NCBI RefSeq assembly: GCF_016834655.1
Contig: NZ_JAENHP010000003.1
Coordinates: 496,001-560,000 of the forward strand
Direction: 5' to 3'
DNA: 64,000 nt
DNA from: Paractinoplanes ovalisporus
GTDB lineage: Bacteria > Actinomycetota > Actinomycetes > Mycobacteriales > Micromonosporaceae
Shown here: one piece after another, positions 1 through 8,428 of the stretch
Layout of the letters: every line of letters begins with the position of its first letter
How positions within the stretch are numbered: position 1 is the first letter of the stretch
Position numbers and translations under genes: made by a program
Notes under the pieces: generated by a model
The model's input: the letters and a program-made list of their open reading frames with translations, nothing else
What the model was told of the DNA's origin: nothing
Databases searched by the model: none

Positions 1-526
1 GGCTTTGCACCACGCCCGTGTCTGGCTGAGCGGGAACGGCTGGCCGGCGTCGGTCGAACGGCGGCCCGACCCCGACCGGCCCGGCCTTCTGGCCCGGTTG
101 ACGCTGGGCGAACCGGCGCTCCCGGATTCTGAGGCCGCGCGCATGGCCCGCGTCATCCCGTACCGGCACACCGACCGGCGCCCGTTCGGCGATCGGATGG
201 TCAGCGACACCGAGATGACCAGACTGCGGCGGCTCGTCGAGGCGGAAGGCGCGTATCTGCACACCGTACGGCGTGATCAGGTTGCCGCTCTCGCGTTCGC
301 CACCGGCGCCGCGGCCCGAGCCGAGCTGAACAATCCGGACTACCGCTCGGAGCTACGTATCTGGACTCACCGGCCCGGTTCCCAGGGTGACGGCATCACT
401 TCCGCGACGGCGGTCGGGCCGGGCCCGCGGACAGTCCCGATCCGCGACTTCTACCCGGCCGGCCCCGATCCCGCTCCGCCGTCGCCCCGCCGTGAGCTGC
501 GCGACATCGTCACCGTCGTGACCTGA
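1..526 (+). pseudogene. Acg-type nitroreductase, 5' end outside window, 3' end truncated
   Basis: The frame is open from the first bases and reads ALHHA, then LLARLTLG and a YRHTDRRPF segment. These align with the middle of the nitroreductase at 2278-3237 (AALHHALVH, LLARITLG, RRRTDRR). Acg-family proteins are FMN-binding nitroreductase-fold proteins of the mycobacterial dormancy regulon. The frame stops at RELRDIVTVVT, where relatives continue through a TVLTT...WLQAGQALQ segment for about 90 more residues, so the C-terminal part of the fold is missing. Nothing downstream resumes it in another frame before the universal stress gene at 628. It is most likely a 3'-deleted remnant, though a short functional variant cannot be excluded. 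Confidence 0.7.
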
Positions 527-536
527 CGCCGTCGCA

Positions 537-553
537 GCGGACTTCCGGCCCGG
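537..553 (+). promoter_or_regulatory. DosR-like box upstream of universal stress gene
   Basis: GGACTTCCGGCCC is one of about eleven related imperfect palindromes in the window (consensus about GGGACYTTCGGCCCT). It lies about 75-90 bases before the ATG at 628. It also sits directly after the truncated end of the upstream nitroreductase. Confidence 0.5.
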
Positions 554-627
554 CCACAGAGGTCGTGCCGCCCTGTCGTGCCGCCGTGCCCGGGCCCGAC
601 GATGGGCGGACGAGGAGGGGGACGGCG

Positions 628-1497
628 ATGGTGAACAGGCAGATAGTCGTCGGCACCGACGGGGCGGGCACGAGCGCCGCCGCGGTCGACTGGTCCGCCC
701 ACGAGGCACAGCGCCGTCGAGTGCCCCTGCGGATCGTGCATGCTTTCCACCCGCAATGGGGTGACCTTCCGTCCGGCGCGACGGCCGGATCGGACGATGC
801 GGGCCGCCAGATCGCCGAAGTAGTCGCCGCGAACGCGTTCGACCGGGCCCGCGAGGTCGCACCGGACATCTCCATCGAGACCGACACCGTGACCGGGCCG
901 GCCGTGCCGCGCCTGCTCGAGGTCTCCCGGGGCGCGGAGCTGCTGGTGGTCGGCAACCGCGGCCGCGGCGGATTCGCCGGCCTGCTCCTCGGTTCGGTGA
1001 GCCGGCGTGTCGCCACCCAGGCGCTGTGCCCGGTTGTCGTCGTCCGGGGTCGCCGTACTGCCGCCGGCGGCCCGATCGTGGCCGGGGTGGACCACTCCCC
1101 CGACGCCGACCTGGTCCTGCAGCCGGCGTTCGCGGCCGCGAGTGACCAGGGCTGTCCGATCGTCGTCGTCCGCGCCTACGAACCGATGATCCCGCTGTCG
1201 CTGTCACCCGCGGTTCCCCGCCGCGTGGACATTCCGGCGCAGGACGACGCCGAGCGCTCGCGACTGGAGGCACGGCTCGCGCCCTGGCGGGCGAAATACC
1301 CGGAGCTCTCCGTCCGGGAGGTCATCAGTCACGAAAGCGCCGCGGCCGCGCTTGTGCAGGCCTCCCGGGACGCACGCCTGGTCGTCATCGGCAGCCACGG
1401 CCACGGCCTGATCACCGGCGGTCTGATCGGGTCAACCGGGCTCCAGCTGCTGCATCACGCCGCCTGCCCCGTCCAGATTGCCCGCCGGCCGGGCTGA
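628..1497 (+). CDS. Tandem-domain universal stress protein
   Basis: 289 residues with two UspA domains in tandem, about 1-145 and 148-289. Each ends with the ATP-binding G-x2-G-x9-G(S) signature: VVGNRGRGGFAGLLLGS in the first and VIGSHGHGLITGGLIGS in the second. Proteins of this length and layout resemble the mycobacterial Rv2005c/Rv2623 group induced by hypoxia and nitric oxide; some bind ATP and modulate growth arrest. The ATG at 628 is chosen because GAGGAGGGG precedes it by about 8 bases; an in-frame upstream ATG-less extension has no ribosome site. A DosR-like box lies upstream at 537. It heads a same-strand run with the broken acs remnant and the nitroreductase at 2278. Confidence 0.9.
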   Translation: MVNRQIVVGTDGAGTSAAAVDWSAHEAQRRRVPLRIVHAFHPQWGDLPSGATAGSDDAGRQIAEVVAANAFDRAREVAPDISIETDTVTGPAVPRLLEVSRGAELLVVGNRGRGGFAGLLLGSVSRRVATQALCPVVVVRGRRTAAGGPIVAGVDHSPDADLVLQPAFAAASDQGCPIVVVRAYEPMIPLSLSPAVPRRVDIPAQDDAERSRLEARLAPWRAKYPELSVREVISHESAAAALVQASRDARLVVIGSHGHGLITGGLIGSTGLQLLHHAACPVQIARRPG

Positions 1498-1510
1498 CCG
1501 GAGGTGTGCC

Positions 1511-2239
1511 ATGCACAACGGCGCGGTCATCCGAAAGGACGACGAGACCCGGGCCCGGGCCAACCTGACCAACCACGTCTGGACACGGCACGACTTCACC
1601 TGGGACCAGGCCCGCTCCTGGTTCAGCGGCCGGCCCGGTGATGGACTGAACATCGGGTACGAGACGGTGGACCGGCATGCACGGTCGAGCCGCCGTGACC
1701 GTGTGGCGCTCCGGTTCACCGGGTCACGCGCCGGGCCGCTCAAAGTCACCTACACCGAGCTGGCCCGGGCCACCAGCCAGTTCGCGAACCTGCTGGAAAG
1801 GTGCGGGGTGCGGCGCGGTGAACGCGTCTTCGTTCTGCTCGACGCGGTTCCGCAGGCGTATGTGGCCGGGCTGGCCGTCCTGCGTTTCGGGGCCGTCCTG
1901 ACCACCCTGCCGATGACAGGCTCTCAGGGCACGGTGTCCGGCGTCGTCCATCCCCACGAGGCGGTCGTCGGTCACCTGGCCTCCGCGGTGTACGCCCTGG
2001 ACCTGCATGACGACGACACCGTGCAGATGTCGGTCCCCGCGGGACGACTGACCCACACCGCGTACAGCGTGATCGCAACTCTGACGGCCGGGGCCACCTC
2101 GCTGATCGACACCCGCTCCGGCTCCCCGAAGGTTCCGGCCGACCCCGGTGTCATCCCGGGCGCACCGCGGCCTGCTTCGCCGACGGCTGGTATCTCACCG
2201 GCGACCTCGCCCTCCAGGATCCGGGCGGCTACTTCTGAT
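1511..2239 (+). pseudogene. acs: Acetyl-CoA synthetase remnant with internal deletions
   Basis: The N-terminus matches acetyl-CoA synthetases (DFTWDQARSWF, GLNIGYETVDRHA, RDRVALRF, VTYTELARATSQFANLLE). After AVLTTLP it jumps to GVVHPHEAVVGH...ALDLHDDDT, losing about 100 residues that include the AMP-binding TSGTTG loop. After TSLID it degenerates; at about 2158-2239 another frame reads AACFADGWYLTGDLALQDPGGYF and hits a stop where relatives continue with the hinge and C-terminal lysine domain. Two deletions, a frameshift and a premature stop make acyl adenylation impossible. It has its own GGAGGT site before the ATG at 1511, so a short peptide may still be translated. Confidence 0.85.
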
Positions 2240-2277
2240 ACGCCGGGCGAGCCCCGGTCGCCTGAGGGGAGACGACC

Positions 2278-3237
2278 ATGACAACCGATCCGCTGGCCCG
2301 GGCCGCGGTCGTCTCCGGGCAGGCACCGTCCCTGCACAACAGCCAGCCCTGGCGGTGGATCCATGCCGGCCGGACATTGGAACTCCGGCTCGAGCCGCGC
2401 CGGGTCCTGCGCATCAGTGATCCGAACGCCCGCCTGGCCGTCCTGAGCTGCGGAGCGGCCCTGCATCACGCGTTGGTGCACCTCGCTGCGACCGGCTGGC
2501 AGACGGAGATCCGCCGGCTACCGGACGATGACGATCCGGACCTTCTCGCCCGCATCACCCTGGGTCCGGAGGCGCCGGCCGACCACGACGGGGCCCGGCT
2601 CGACCGGCAGGTTTCCCGCCGGCGCACGGACCGGCGTACTCCGCCCGGCCCGCCGTTGGATCTCCATCTGGTGCGCTCCATCCAGCAGGCGGTGCACGGC
2701 CAGGGCGCCGATCTGGCCGTGCTTGTGCCCCGGCAGGTGTTCGCTCTGGCCGACGCCGCCGAGAAGGCCCGCGGCGTCGAAGCTGAGGATCCAAGCTGGC
2801 AGGTGGAGGTCGCCGACTGGGTGGGCCGGCAACGCCGCGAGGGGGCCGGGATCCCGCCGGCTGCCCTGCCCGACGACCCGTTCCTGTTGACCGCGCCGGC
2901 CCAGGCCCTGCGGCGGGCCGGCGCCGAGCTCATCGCCGAGACCCATCACCACTCAGCCACCTTCACGGTTCTCTCCAGCGCCCGGGACGACCGGTCCGGC
3001 TGGCTGGCCGCTGGTGAAGGGCTCTCCGCCGGCTGGCTCACCGCCACTGCATTGTGCGTGTCCGTGCTTCCGCTCAGCATCGTCACAGAGGTGACGGCCA
3101 GCCGCGCCACGATCCGACGGCTGCTCGGCTGGAACGGCTACCCGCACCTGGTTCTCCGTCTGTCCTCCGGCACGTGCGACGACGCCCCGCCCGCGACTCC
3201 CCGCCTGCGGACCACCGACTACATCACCTACGTCTGA
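2278..3237 (+). CDS. Acg-type nitroreductase family protein
   Basis: 319 residues, full family length. It opens with the hallmark APSLHNSQPWR found in Acg/Rv2032-type proteins (here QAPSLHNSQPWRW near residue 16), followed by the paired half-domain fold typical of a fused nitroreductase dimer. These proteins bind FMN, but several Acg members have a lid that closes the site and lack measurable nitroreductase activity, so they may store flavin. GAGGGGAGACGACC precedes the ATG at 2278. It is the most divergent of the copies here: the central LRDF-type segment is replaced by an Asp/Pro-rich stretch and the C-terminal tail ends TTDYITYV instead of the usual EVL. It lies directly after the acs remnant, probably in the same transcript as the stress protein. 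Confidence 0.85.
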   Translation: MTTDPLARAAVVSGQAPSLHNSQPWRWIHAGRTLELRLEPRRVLRISDPNARLAVLSCGAALHHALVHLAATGWQTEIRRLPDDDDPDLLARITLGPEAPADHDGARLDRQVSRRRTDRRTPPGPPLDLHLVRSIQQAVHGQGADLAVLVPRQVFALADAAEKARGVEAEDPSWQVEVADWVGRQRREGAGIPPAALPDDPFLLTAPAQALRRAGAELIAETHHHSATFTVLSSARDDRSGWLAAGEGLSAGWLTATALCVSVLPLSIVTEVTASRATIRRLLGWNGYPHLVLRLSSGTCDDAPPATPRLRTTDYITYV

Positions 3238-3285
3238 AACGCTGAGCGTACGGCCGGCACGAACAAGGTCCGGCGGAGGTGTGCC

Positions 3286-3913
3286 ATGTCCGATCAACCG
3301 ACTGTCCCGTTCCCACCGCTCCGGCCGCCCAGTCGGCGCCGTGCCGGCCGGCACGTTGTTCTTGTCGCCACGCTGGTCGCCGTCATCCTTGCTCTGCCTG
3401 TCGCCATCTATCTGCTGGTGCACGACGGCACCACGCCCATGACCCCCGGCCCGGCATCACACACACCTACAGTCAGTACCGAGCCGTCTGAACCTCCGGC
3501 CACCACATCCCGGCCGGTACCGGTTATACCGGACGGCCACATCGCTCTGTCCGTCCTGCGGAACGCGACCCTGCTCATCCCGTCGTGGCCGGCGGACAAC
3601 GTCCAAGGGTCTTGGGGCCGTCTCCGGTTCCGGGATCAGAATCGGGTTCTCCCGCGATGCCGGGCTGGACCCGGCCGGCATCTCATGGCCGCCGATCACC
3701 CTGTCGCCGACCGGCCGCTGGTACAGCGTGACGGTCGATGCGCCGCCTCTGCGCGGCGCGTCGACCCTCACCTGCACCTTCCGCCGGGCCGCCGACGGCA
3801 CGGCGCGCCCGCTCGAGATCGAGGTCGCCGCCCTGAACGGCCGTAGCGTGCTCATCAGCGAACCGATGGGCTGGAACAACGGCGCCGCGGTGCCGGTCCG
3901 CACGGTGGACTAA
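3286..3913 (+). pseudogene. Membrane-anchored secreted protein, frameshifted
   Basis: The start at 3286 has a clear GGAGGTG site. The first frame gives a basic N-terminus, one membrane segment at about residues 22-45 (HVVLVATLVAVILALPVAIYLL), a Pro/Thr linker and a segment ALSVLRNATLLIPSWPADN. Sensible protein then continues in a different frame from about 3630: IRIGFSRDAGLD, WYSVTVDAPPLRG, LTCTFRRAADGT, ending VPVRTVD at 3913. The first frame instead becomes Arg-rich nonsense and runs to 3846. I infer a single-base-type frameshift between about 3600 and 3640, either real or a sequencing error. The function is unknown; similar short anchored proteins often accompany actinobacterial kinase or stress genes. 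Its TAA overlaps the stop of the convergent gene. Confidence 0.6.
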
Positions 3914-4884
3914 ACCTCAGAAGCCGGGGCGAGCAGCACCTCGGTGACCGGCCGGCGCGGCGTCGCGGCGGCCGGTGGCCCGTAGCCGAGCCGGATGACC
4001 ATCTGCGCCCACCGGCCGGTCCGCGGATCCGACAGCACATCGCGGATCGCGGGAATCTCCACGGGCTGGCTGATGGGCGTGGTCGCCAGGTGCAGACGGG
4101 TGGCGACCAGCAGGATCCGCTGCAATGCCTGACCCGCCTGCAACCACTGGGCGGGCGCGTCCCCGACCGTGGTCAGCACCGTGATGGTGGGGAACGCCTC
4201 GAACTCCTCGCCCCGCCGCGACGGCTGGGAGTCGACCACGCCGAAGTCGCGCATCGGGATGCGTTCGAGTGCGTCCCACGGTCCGATGGCGTGGGCTGGG
4301 ATCCCGTCCAGGCGCCCCGGCACCGGACGCGTCCAGCGGTTGAGCTCCGCGAAGTATCCGCCCCGGCGGCGCAACCGGTCGGCCGCGGCCCGGCCCAGGC
4401 TGACGATCACCGTCCGGCTGGCCCCGCCGGCCACGGCCAGGCGTGCACCCTCATGAATGGCCGCCTCCTTCAGCTTGTCGACCGCGTCGGCCGGGACGAC
4501 GGCCGCGGTGAACGGCCGCCGGCTGGTATGCCGCCGGTCGATCGCGGCCGCGAGCTCCAGTGCGTCCGGGCCGGGCTCGGCGATCCGCCCCGGCCGGACC
4601 CGGGCGACCAGGTCCGGCACGCCGGGATCGGGAAAGGCCGCCACGGCCGGGATCCGGCCCGCAGCCCGGATCGCCGCGCGCAGCGTGAACAGAGCCGCCC
4701 CGACACTGATGATCATTTCTCGCCCTTCCGGGTCGAGCACCTCCAGGCGGCGGGCCGGATCGGCGTACACCTCGACGGTGTCGCCGTCGACGCGGAATCG
4801 CCACGGCTGGCTGTTGTGCAGTGACGGCGCCAGCGTCGCCATCTCGATCCAGCGGGTCAGAGCTTTCCTGTCCACGGTGGCCAT
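3910..4884 (-). CDS. Acg-type nitroreductase family protein
   Basis: 324 residues from the ATG at 4884, which is preceded by GAGAGGAG; a longer reading to 5037 crosses the intergenic regulatory sites and is rejected. LAPSLHNSQPWRFRVD near residue 16 is the family signature. Further conserved blocks are the EMIISVGAALFTLR, RRHTSRRPF and WLQAGQALQRILL segments, and the C-terminus ends in EVLLAPASEV. It is closest in the window to the copy at 18907-19884. Two DosR-like boxes lie between its start and the divergent DUF4389 gene, so both genes are probably co-regulated. Its stop overlaps the stop of the convergent frameshifted gene by two bases. An FMN-binding role is inferred from the family; the substrate is unknown. 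Confidence 0.88.
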   Translation of the reverse strand: MATVDRKALTRWIEMATLAPSLHNSQPWRFRVDGDTVEVYADPARRLEVLDPEGREMIISVGAALFTLRAAIRAAGRIPAVAAFPDPGVPDLVARVRPGRIAEPGPDALELAAAIDRRHTSRRPFTAAVVPADAVDKLKEAAIHEGARLAVAGGASRTVIVSLGRAAADRLRRRGGYFAELNRWTRPVPGRLDGIPAHAIGPWDALERIPMRDFGVVDSQPSRRGEEFEAFPTITVLTTVGDAPAQWLQAGQALQRILLVATRLHLATTPISQPVEIPAIRDVLSDPRTGRWAQMVIRLGYGPPAAATPRRPVTEVLLAPASEV

Positions 4885-4933
4885 GACCGGCTCCTCTCCG
4901 CCTCGACGGTAGGCCGGGCCCGGCCCGGTGGTC

Positions 4934-4951
4934 AGAGTCTTAGGGCCCGAC
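4934..4951 (+). promoter_or_regulatory. DosR-like box 1 in divergent promoter region
   Basis: AGAGTCTTAGGGCCCGAC is a degenerate copy of the recurring palindrome. It lies 50 bases upstream of the nitroreductase start at 4884 on the minus strand. The paired site is 33 bases away, about three helical turns. Confidence 0.4.
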
Positions 4952-4966
4952 CTGCCCGGCACGCAA

Positions 4967-4984
4967 CGACTTCCGGCCCTGCCC
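4967..4984 (+). promoter_or_regulatory. DosR-like box 2 in divergent promoter region
   Basis: ACGACTTCCGGCCCTGCC matches the consensus GGGACYTTCGGCCCT well. It lies 52 bases before the ATG at 5036 of the DUF4389 gene. Confidence 0.5.
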
Positions 4985-5035
4985 CGGGCGGCTGGGCGGC
5001 GGTCTGCTGAGAGGAAAGCCTTCCTGGGAGGTGAC

Positions 5036-6457
5036 ATGAACCGCTATCCCCTGCGGGTCGAGGCACACCGCGACGCGACGCTGAGCCGCTGGCTGTGGCT
5101 CGTCAAATGGTTGCTACTCGTCCCGCACTACATCGTCCTGGCGGTGCTGTGGACCGGCGTGGTGGTGGTCACCCTGGTGGCCTACCTGGCGGTCCTGTTC
5201 ACCGGCCGCTATCCGGCCTCGTTGCGCGCCTACAACCTCGGTGTGCTGCGCTGGAGCTGGCGCGTCGGGTACTACGGGTACCAGGCGCTCGGCACCGACA
5301 CCTACCCGCCGTTCACCTTCGCCGACGTCCCGGACCATCCGGCCCGGGTGCACCTCGAACCCAGTGAGCCGCCGCCGCGCTGGCTGCCGTTGGTGGCCTG
5401 GCTGTTCGCGATCCCGCACCTGGTCATCCTGGGTGCGCTCACCGCGGCCGGGACCCGCGACGACAACACCCGCATCAGCGTGCTCGGGGCCGCGGTGCTC
5501 ATCGCCGGCCTGGCGCTGCTGTTCACCGGCCGCTATCCGCAAGGCCTGCACGATCTGCTGGTCGGCATCGCCCGCTGGAACCTGCGAGTGATCGGGTATC
5601 TGACCCTGCTCACTCCCCGCTACCCGCCCTTCCGGCTGGACCAGGGCGAGACGGAACCGGACCCGCAGCCGGACGACCCGGCCGATGCCGTACGCCCCCC
5701 GGCCGCGGCCCACCAGGGCTCCGTCGCCGGACCGGTCGTCGCTCTGGTGGCCGGCGTGCTGCTGCTGTTCCCGGCCATCGGGCTCGGGGCCGGCGGCGGC
5801 GTGCTGCTGGGCCTCGACTCGGCCCGCGACCGCGCCGGTTACGTCGACTCGCCGACGCTGCAGTTGAGCACGGCCACCGCCGCGGTGACCGCGGAGAACC
5901 TCAGCATCACTGACACCGGACTCTGGACCCGCAACCTCGCCGACGTCGGCGGTCTGCGGGTGACCGTGGACTCACAGAGCGGCAAGCCACTGTTCATCGG
6001 CATCGCCCCGCAGCGAGCCGTCGACGCCTGGCTGGCCGGCACCGCACACGACCAGCTGGCCGGTTTCACCTCCGGCGCGGGCCGGTACGACCGGGCCTCC
6101 GGCGCCACCCGCACGCTCGCCGACCCGGCCGCACAGTCGTTCTGGCTCGCCACCGGCCGCGGTTCCGGGGCCACCCTGCAATGGGAGGTGACCGACGGGG
6201 ACTATGCCGTCGTCGTCGCCAACCTGGACGGGACGCTCGGCGTGGCCGCCGATGTGCGGGGAGCCGTACAGATCCCCGACCTGACCGGCCTCGGCGCCGG
6301 CCTGCTCGCGACCGGAATCGTCTTGGGCCTGCTCGCCATCGGCCTGATCGTGCTGGGCGGGGCCGGCATCGGCCGCCGGCACAGCCCACCGCCGCCGGCC
6401 GCCGGTCCGACCGGGCCGGCACCGCAACAGACACCCCCGGTGTCCGTGGGGTCGTAA
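5036..6457 (+). CDS. DUF4389 domain membrane protein (two repeats)
   Basis: 473 residues. Two DUF4389 units are visible: the first at about 10-95 (WLWLVKWLLLVPHYIVL, LFTGRYPASLRAYNLGVLRW) and the second at about 115-200 (LFAIPHLVIL, LFTGRYPQGLHDLLVGIARW), each with two membrane helices. A further membrane segment at about 230-260 precedes an extracytoplasmic domain, and a last helix lies near 415-440 before a Pro-rich tail. The family is common in actinobacteria and has no known activity. The ATG at 5036 has GGGAGGTG in front. It is divergent from the nitroreductase at 3910-4884 and shares the double DosR-like box region; the small 2TM gene follows 18 bases later, probably co-transcribed. Confidence 0.85.
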   Translation: MNRYPLRVEAHRDATLSRWLWLVKWLLLVPHYIVLAVLWTGVVVVTLVAYLAVLFTGRYPASLRAYNLGVLRWSWRVGYYGYQALGTDTYPPFTFADVPDHPARVHLEPSEPPPRWLPLVAWLFAIPHLVILGALTAAGTRDDNTRISVLGAAVLIAGLALLFTGRYPQGLHDLLVGIARWNLRVIGYLTLLTPRYPPFRLDQGETEPDPQPDDPADAVRPPAAAHQGSVAGPVVALVAGVLLLFPAIGLGAGGGVLLGLDSARDRAGYVDSPTLQLSTATAAVTAENLSITDTGLWTRNLADVGGLRVTVDSQSGKPLFIGIAPQRAVDAWLAGTAHDQLAGFTSGAGRYDRASGATRTLADPAAQSFWLATGRGSGATLQWEVTDGDYAVVVANLDGTLGVAADVRGAVQIPDLTGLGAGLLATGIVLGLLAIGLIVLGGAGIGRRHSPPPPAAGPTGPAPQQTPPVSVGS

Positions 6458-6475
6458 GAAGAAAGGAGGCCGGCC

Positions 6476-6754
6476 ATGACCGACACTCGGCTACCGACTG
6501 ACCTGCGCGAGGCGGCCGTCATCCGGCTGCGCAAGAAGCGCGACCTGCAGGCCCACCTGCTGGCGTTCGTACTGGTCAACCTGTTCCTCAACGGGATCTG
6601 GCTGCTGACCACCCCGGGCGGCTTCTATTGGCCGATGTTCCCTCTGCTCGGCTGGGGCATCGGACTCGCCTTCCACGTCTGGGACGTCTACGTCGGCTCG
6701 AACCCGTCGGAGGAGGCGATCCGGGCCGAGATGGACCGGCTGGGTCACCGTTGA
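6476..6754 (+). CDS. Small 2TM domain protein
   Basis: 92 residues with a charged N-terminus (REAAVIRLRKKRDLQAH), two membrane helices at about 29-48 and 54-72 separated by TTPGGFYWPMFP, and an acidic amphipathic tail. This is the layout of the 2TM domain family, often found at the N-terminus of histidine kinases or alone. AAAGGAGG stands 6-8 bases before the ATG. It follows the DUF4389 gene closely and is probably in its transcript. The role is unknown. Confidence 0.8.
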   Translation: MTDTRLPTDLREAAVIRLRKKRDLQAHLLAFVLVNLFLNGIWLLTTPGGFYWPMFPLLGWGIGLAFHVWDVYVGSNPSEEAIRAEMDRLGHR

Positions 6755-6768
6755 GGGCAGTGACGAGT

Positions 6769-6796
6769 CGTGGCCCGGGCCGGAACCCGGGCCACG
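6769..6796. terminator. Bidirectional hairpin terminator
   Basis: A perfect 11-base stem (CGTGGCCCGGG at 6769-6779 with CCCGGGCCACG at 6786-6796) and a 6-base loop lie between two convergent genes. The + side is followed by GCTCTGTTATC. The position and strength fit a factor-independent terminator serving both strands. Confidence 0.75.
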
Positions 6797-6812
6797 GCTC
6801 TGTTATCGCCGT

Positions 6813-7502
6813 TCAGGCGATGCCCGTACCCATGTGGACGCCGCGCATCTGCCGGTCGTCGTATCCCCAGGCGATCGAGGACCGTACGTCGACGACCCCC
6901 GCCACCTGCCGGGTCATGCGCTCGGCGATGTCGGCCGACGACCACCGGTCGACCCGGCCGGACAGGGTGACCACGCCATCGGTCACGGCCGCCGTCACGT
7001 TGGTGTTCTCGTCGTCGACGTACGGGCGCAGGACACCCGACTCGATGTCGGCCAGAATCTCGTCGTCCGGCCGCAGGTGCGCCTTCAGCAGGTCGGCGCG
7101 GGAGACGATCCCGATCAGCCGGCCGAGGTCGTCGACGACGGGCAGGCGTTTGACGTTCTCCTGGTCCATCTGCCGCGCGGCGGCGGCGATCGACGAGCCG
7201 CTGAGCGCCACCACGGCGGGCGCGCTCATCAGGTCTTCGACGGTCAGGGCGCGGGACTTGCGCCGCTCACCGCGGCGTTTACGGCTCTCGAAGAGCCGGG
7301 GCTCCTCGTCGCCCGCGTATTCGATCTTGCGAAGCAGGTCGGCCTCGGAGACCACGCCGACGACATGCTGGAAGGCGTCGATCACCGGCGCCGCGCTCAG
7401 CCTGTTCTCGATCAGCAGATCGACCACATCGCGGTAGGAGGCGGCCGCGTCCACGGACCGGACCGCCTTGGTCATCACATCGTCGACGCTCCAGCTCTTC
7501 AC
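6813..7502 (-). CDS. CBS-pair and BON domain protein
   Basis: 229 residues. CBS domain 1 spans about 8-65 (DVMTKAVRSV...VVGVVSEADLL), CBS domain 2 about 90-148 (DLMSAPAVV...LIGIVSRADLL), and a BON domain about 155-220 (VTDGVVTLSGRVDRWSSA...VAGVVDVRSSI). CBS pairs bind adenine nucleotides; BON domains bind membranes or phospholipid. The layout recalls mycobacterial Hrp1/Rv2626c, a dormancy-regulon CBS protein, with a BON addition. The GTG at 7502 is chosen because AAGGAGGAG lies just before it; longer readings run through the regulatory box and the SDR gene. A DosR-like box lies 60-78 bases upstream. Confidence 0.9.
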   Translation of the reverse strand: MKSWSVDDVMTKAVRSVDAAASYRDVVDLLIENRLSAAPVIDAFQHVVGVVSEADLLRKIEYAGDEEPRLFESRKRRGERRKSRALTVEDLMSAPAVVALSGSSIAAAARQMDQENVKRLPVVDDLGRLIGIVSRADLLKAHLRPDDEILADIESGVLRPYVDDENTNVTAAVTDGVVTLSGRVDRWSSADIAERMTRQVAGVVDVRSSIAWGYDDRQMRGVHMGTGIA

Positions 7503-7561
7503 CGCGCTCCTCCTTCGTCCGTTGCCTGCCCCGACCGTACGGCCGGGCGGATTCACGGCAT

Positions 7562-7580
7562 CAGGGCCGAAGGTCCTGCC
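7562..7580 (-). promoter_or_regulatory. DosR-like box upstream of CBS-BON gene
   Basis: On the minus strand this reads GCAGGACCTTCGGCCCTG, one of the best matches to the shared motif. It lies 60 bases upstream of the GTG start at 7502. Confidence 0.6.
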
Positions 7581-7594
7581 CGGCCGGGACCTGC

Positions 7595-8338
7595 CTACCG
7601 GGCGGTGTAGCCGCCGTCGGTCAGGAAGTAGGAGCCGGTGGTGTTCGACGCCCGGTCCGAGGCCAGGAACGCGACGAGCTCGGCGACCTCCGCGGACCGG
7701 CCCAGCCGGCCGAGCGGGTGCAGCGCGCTCACCCCGGCGATGACCTCCTGGTCGGCCGTGGCCAGCAGAGGCGTGTCGATGAAGCCGGGCCCCACGCTGT
7801 TGATCCGGATGCCCTGCTCGGCGTACTCGATCGCCGCCGACTTGGTCATCCCGACCACGCCGTGCTTGGCCGCGACGTAGGCGACCGCCATGCCGAAGCC
7901 GACCGAGCCCAGGATCGACGCCATGTTGACGATCGCCCCGCCGCCGGTCGCGAGCATGGCCGGGATCTCGGCCCGCATGCTGTAGAACACGCCGCTCAGG
8001 TTGACCCCGATCACCCGTTCCCAGCCGTCCAGCGGGTATTCGCCGGTGGGCGCCTGGGGCCCGCCGATGCCCGCGTTGTTCACGGCGATGTCGAGCCGGC
8101 CGAACGCCGCGACCGCCGCCTGCACCATCGCGTCGCAGCCCTGCGGGTCGGAGACGTCGACCGGGTAGGCCTGCGCCGCCTCGCCGATCTGCTTGGCGAC
8201 CCGGTAGGCCGCCTCGGCGTCCCAGTCGGCGACGAACACCTGCGCGCCGCGCTCGGCCAGCAGCAGAGCCGTCGCTTCCCCGATGCCCGAGCCGCCTCCG
8301 GTCACGATCGCCACTCTGCCCGCGAAGTCCTGGTCCAT
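7595..8338 (-). CDS. Short-chain dehydrogenase/reductase
   Basis: 247 residues, a classical SDR. The NAD(P) site TGGGSGIG is near residue 13, NNAG near 86, the catalytic Ser lies in the NMASILGS block, and the Tyr/Lys pair is in YVAAKHG. An Asp at the end of beta-2 (VADWDAE) favours NAD over NADP. The C-terminus ends FLTDGGYTAR, as in 3-oxoacyl-ACP reductase-like and glucose dehydrogenase-like members; the substrate is not predictable. The ATG at 8338 follows GAGGAGGACGAC. A DosR-like box lies 57-75 bases upstream, so it probably has its own promoter rather than reading through from the acetyltransferase. Confidence 0.88.
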   Translation of the reverse strand: MDQDFAGRVAIVTGGGSGIGEATALLLAERGAQVFVADWDAEAAYRVAKQIGEAAQAYPVDVSDPQGCDAMVQAAVAAFGRLDIAVNNAGIGGPQAPTGEYPLDGWERVIGVNLSGVFYSMRAEIPAMLATGGGAIVNMASILGSVGFGMAVAYVAAKHGVVGMTKSAAIEYAEQGIRINSVGPGFIDTPLLATADQEVIAGVSALHPLGRLGRSAEVAELVAFLASDRASNTTGSYFLTDGGYTAR

Positions 8339-8394
8339 GTCGTCCTCCTCGTTCGATCTCCCTCCGACCGTCCGCCGCCACAACCTTTCCCGGT

Positions 8395-8413
8395 ACGGCC
8401 ATTGGTCCCGGCC
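8395..8413 (-). promoter_or_regulatory. DosR-like box upstream of SDR gene
   Basis: The minus strand reads GGGACCAATGGCC, matching the GGGAC and GGCC half-sites with a different centre. It lies about 57 bases upstream of the ATG at 8338. Confidence 0.5.
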
Positions 8414-8428
8414 GGGCAGGTTCCCCGG

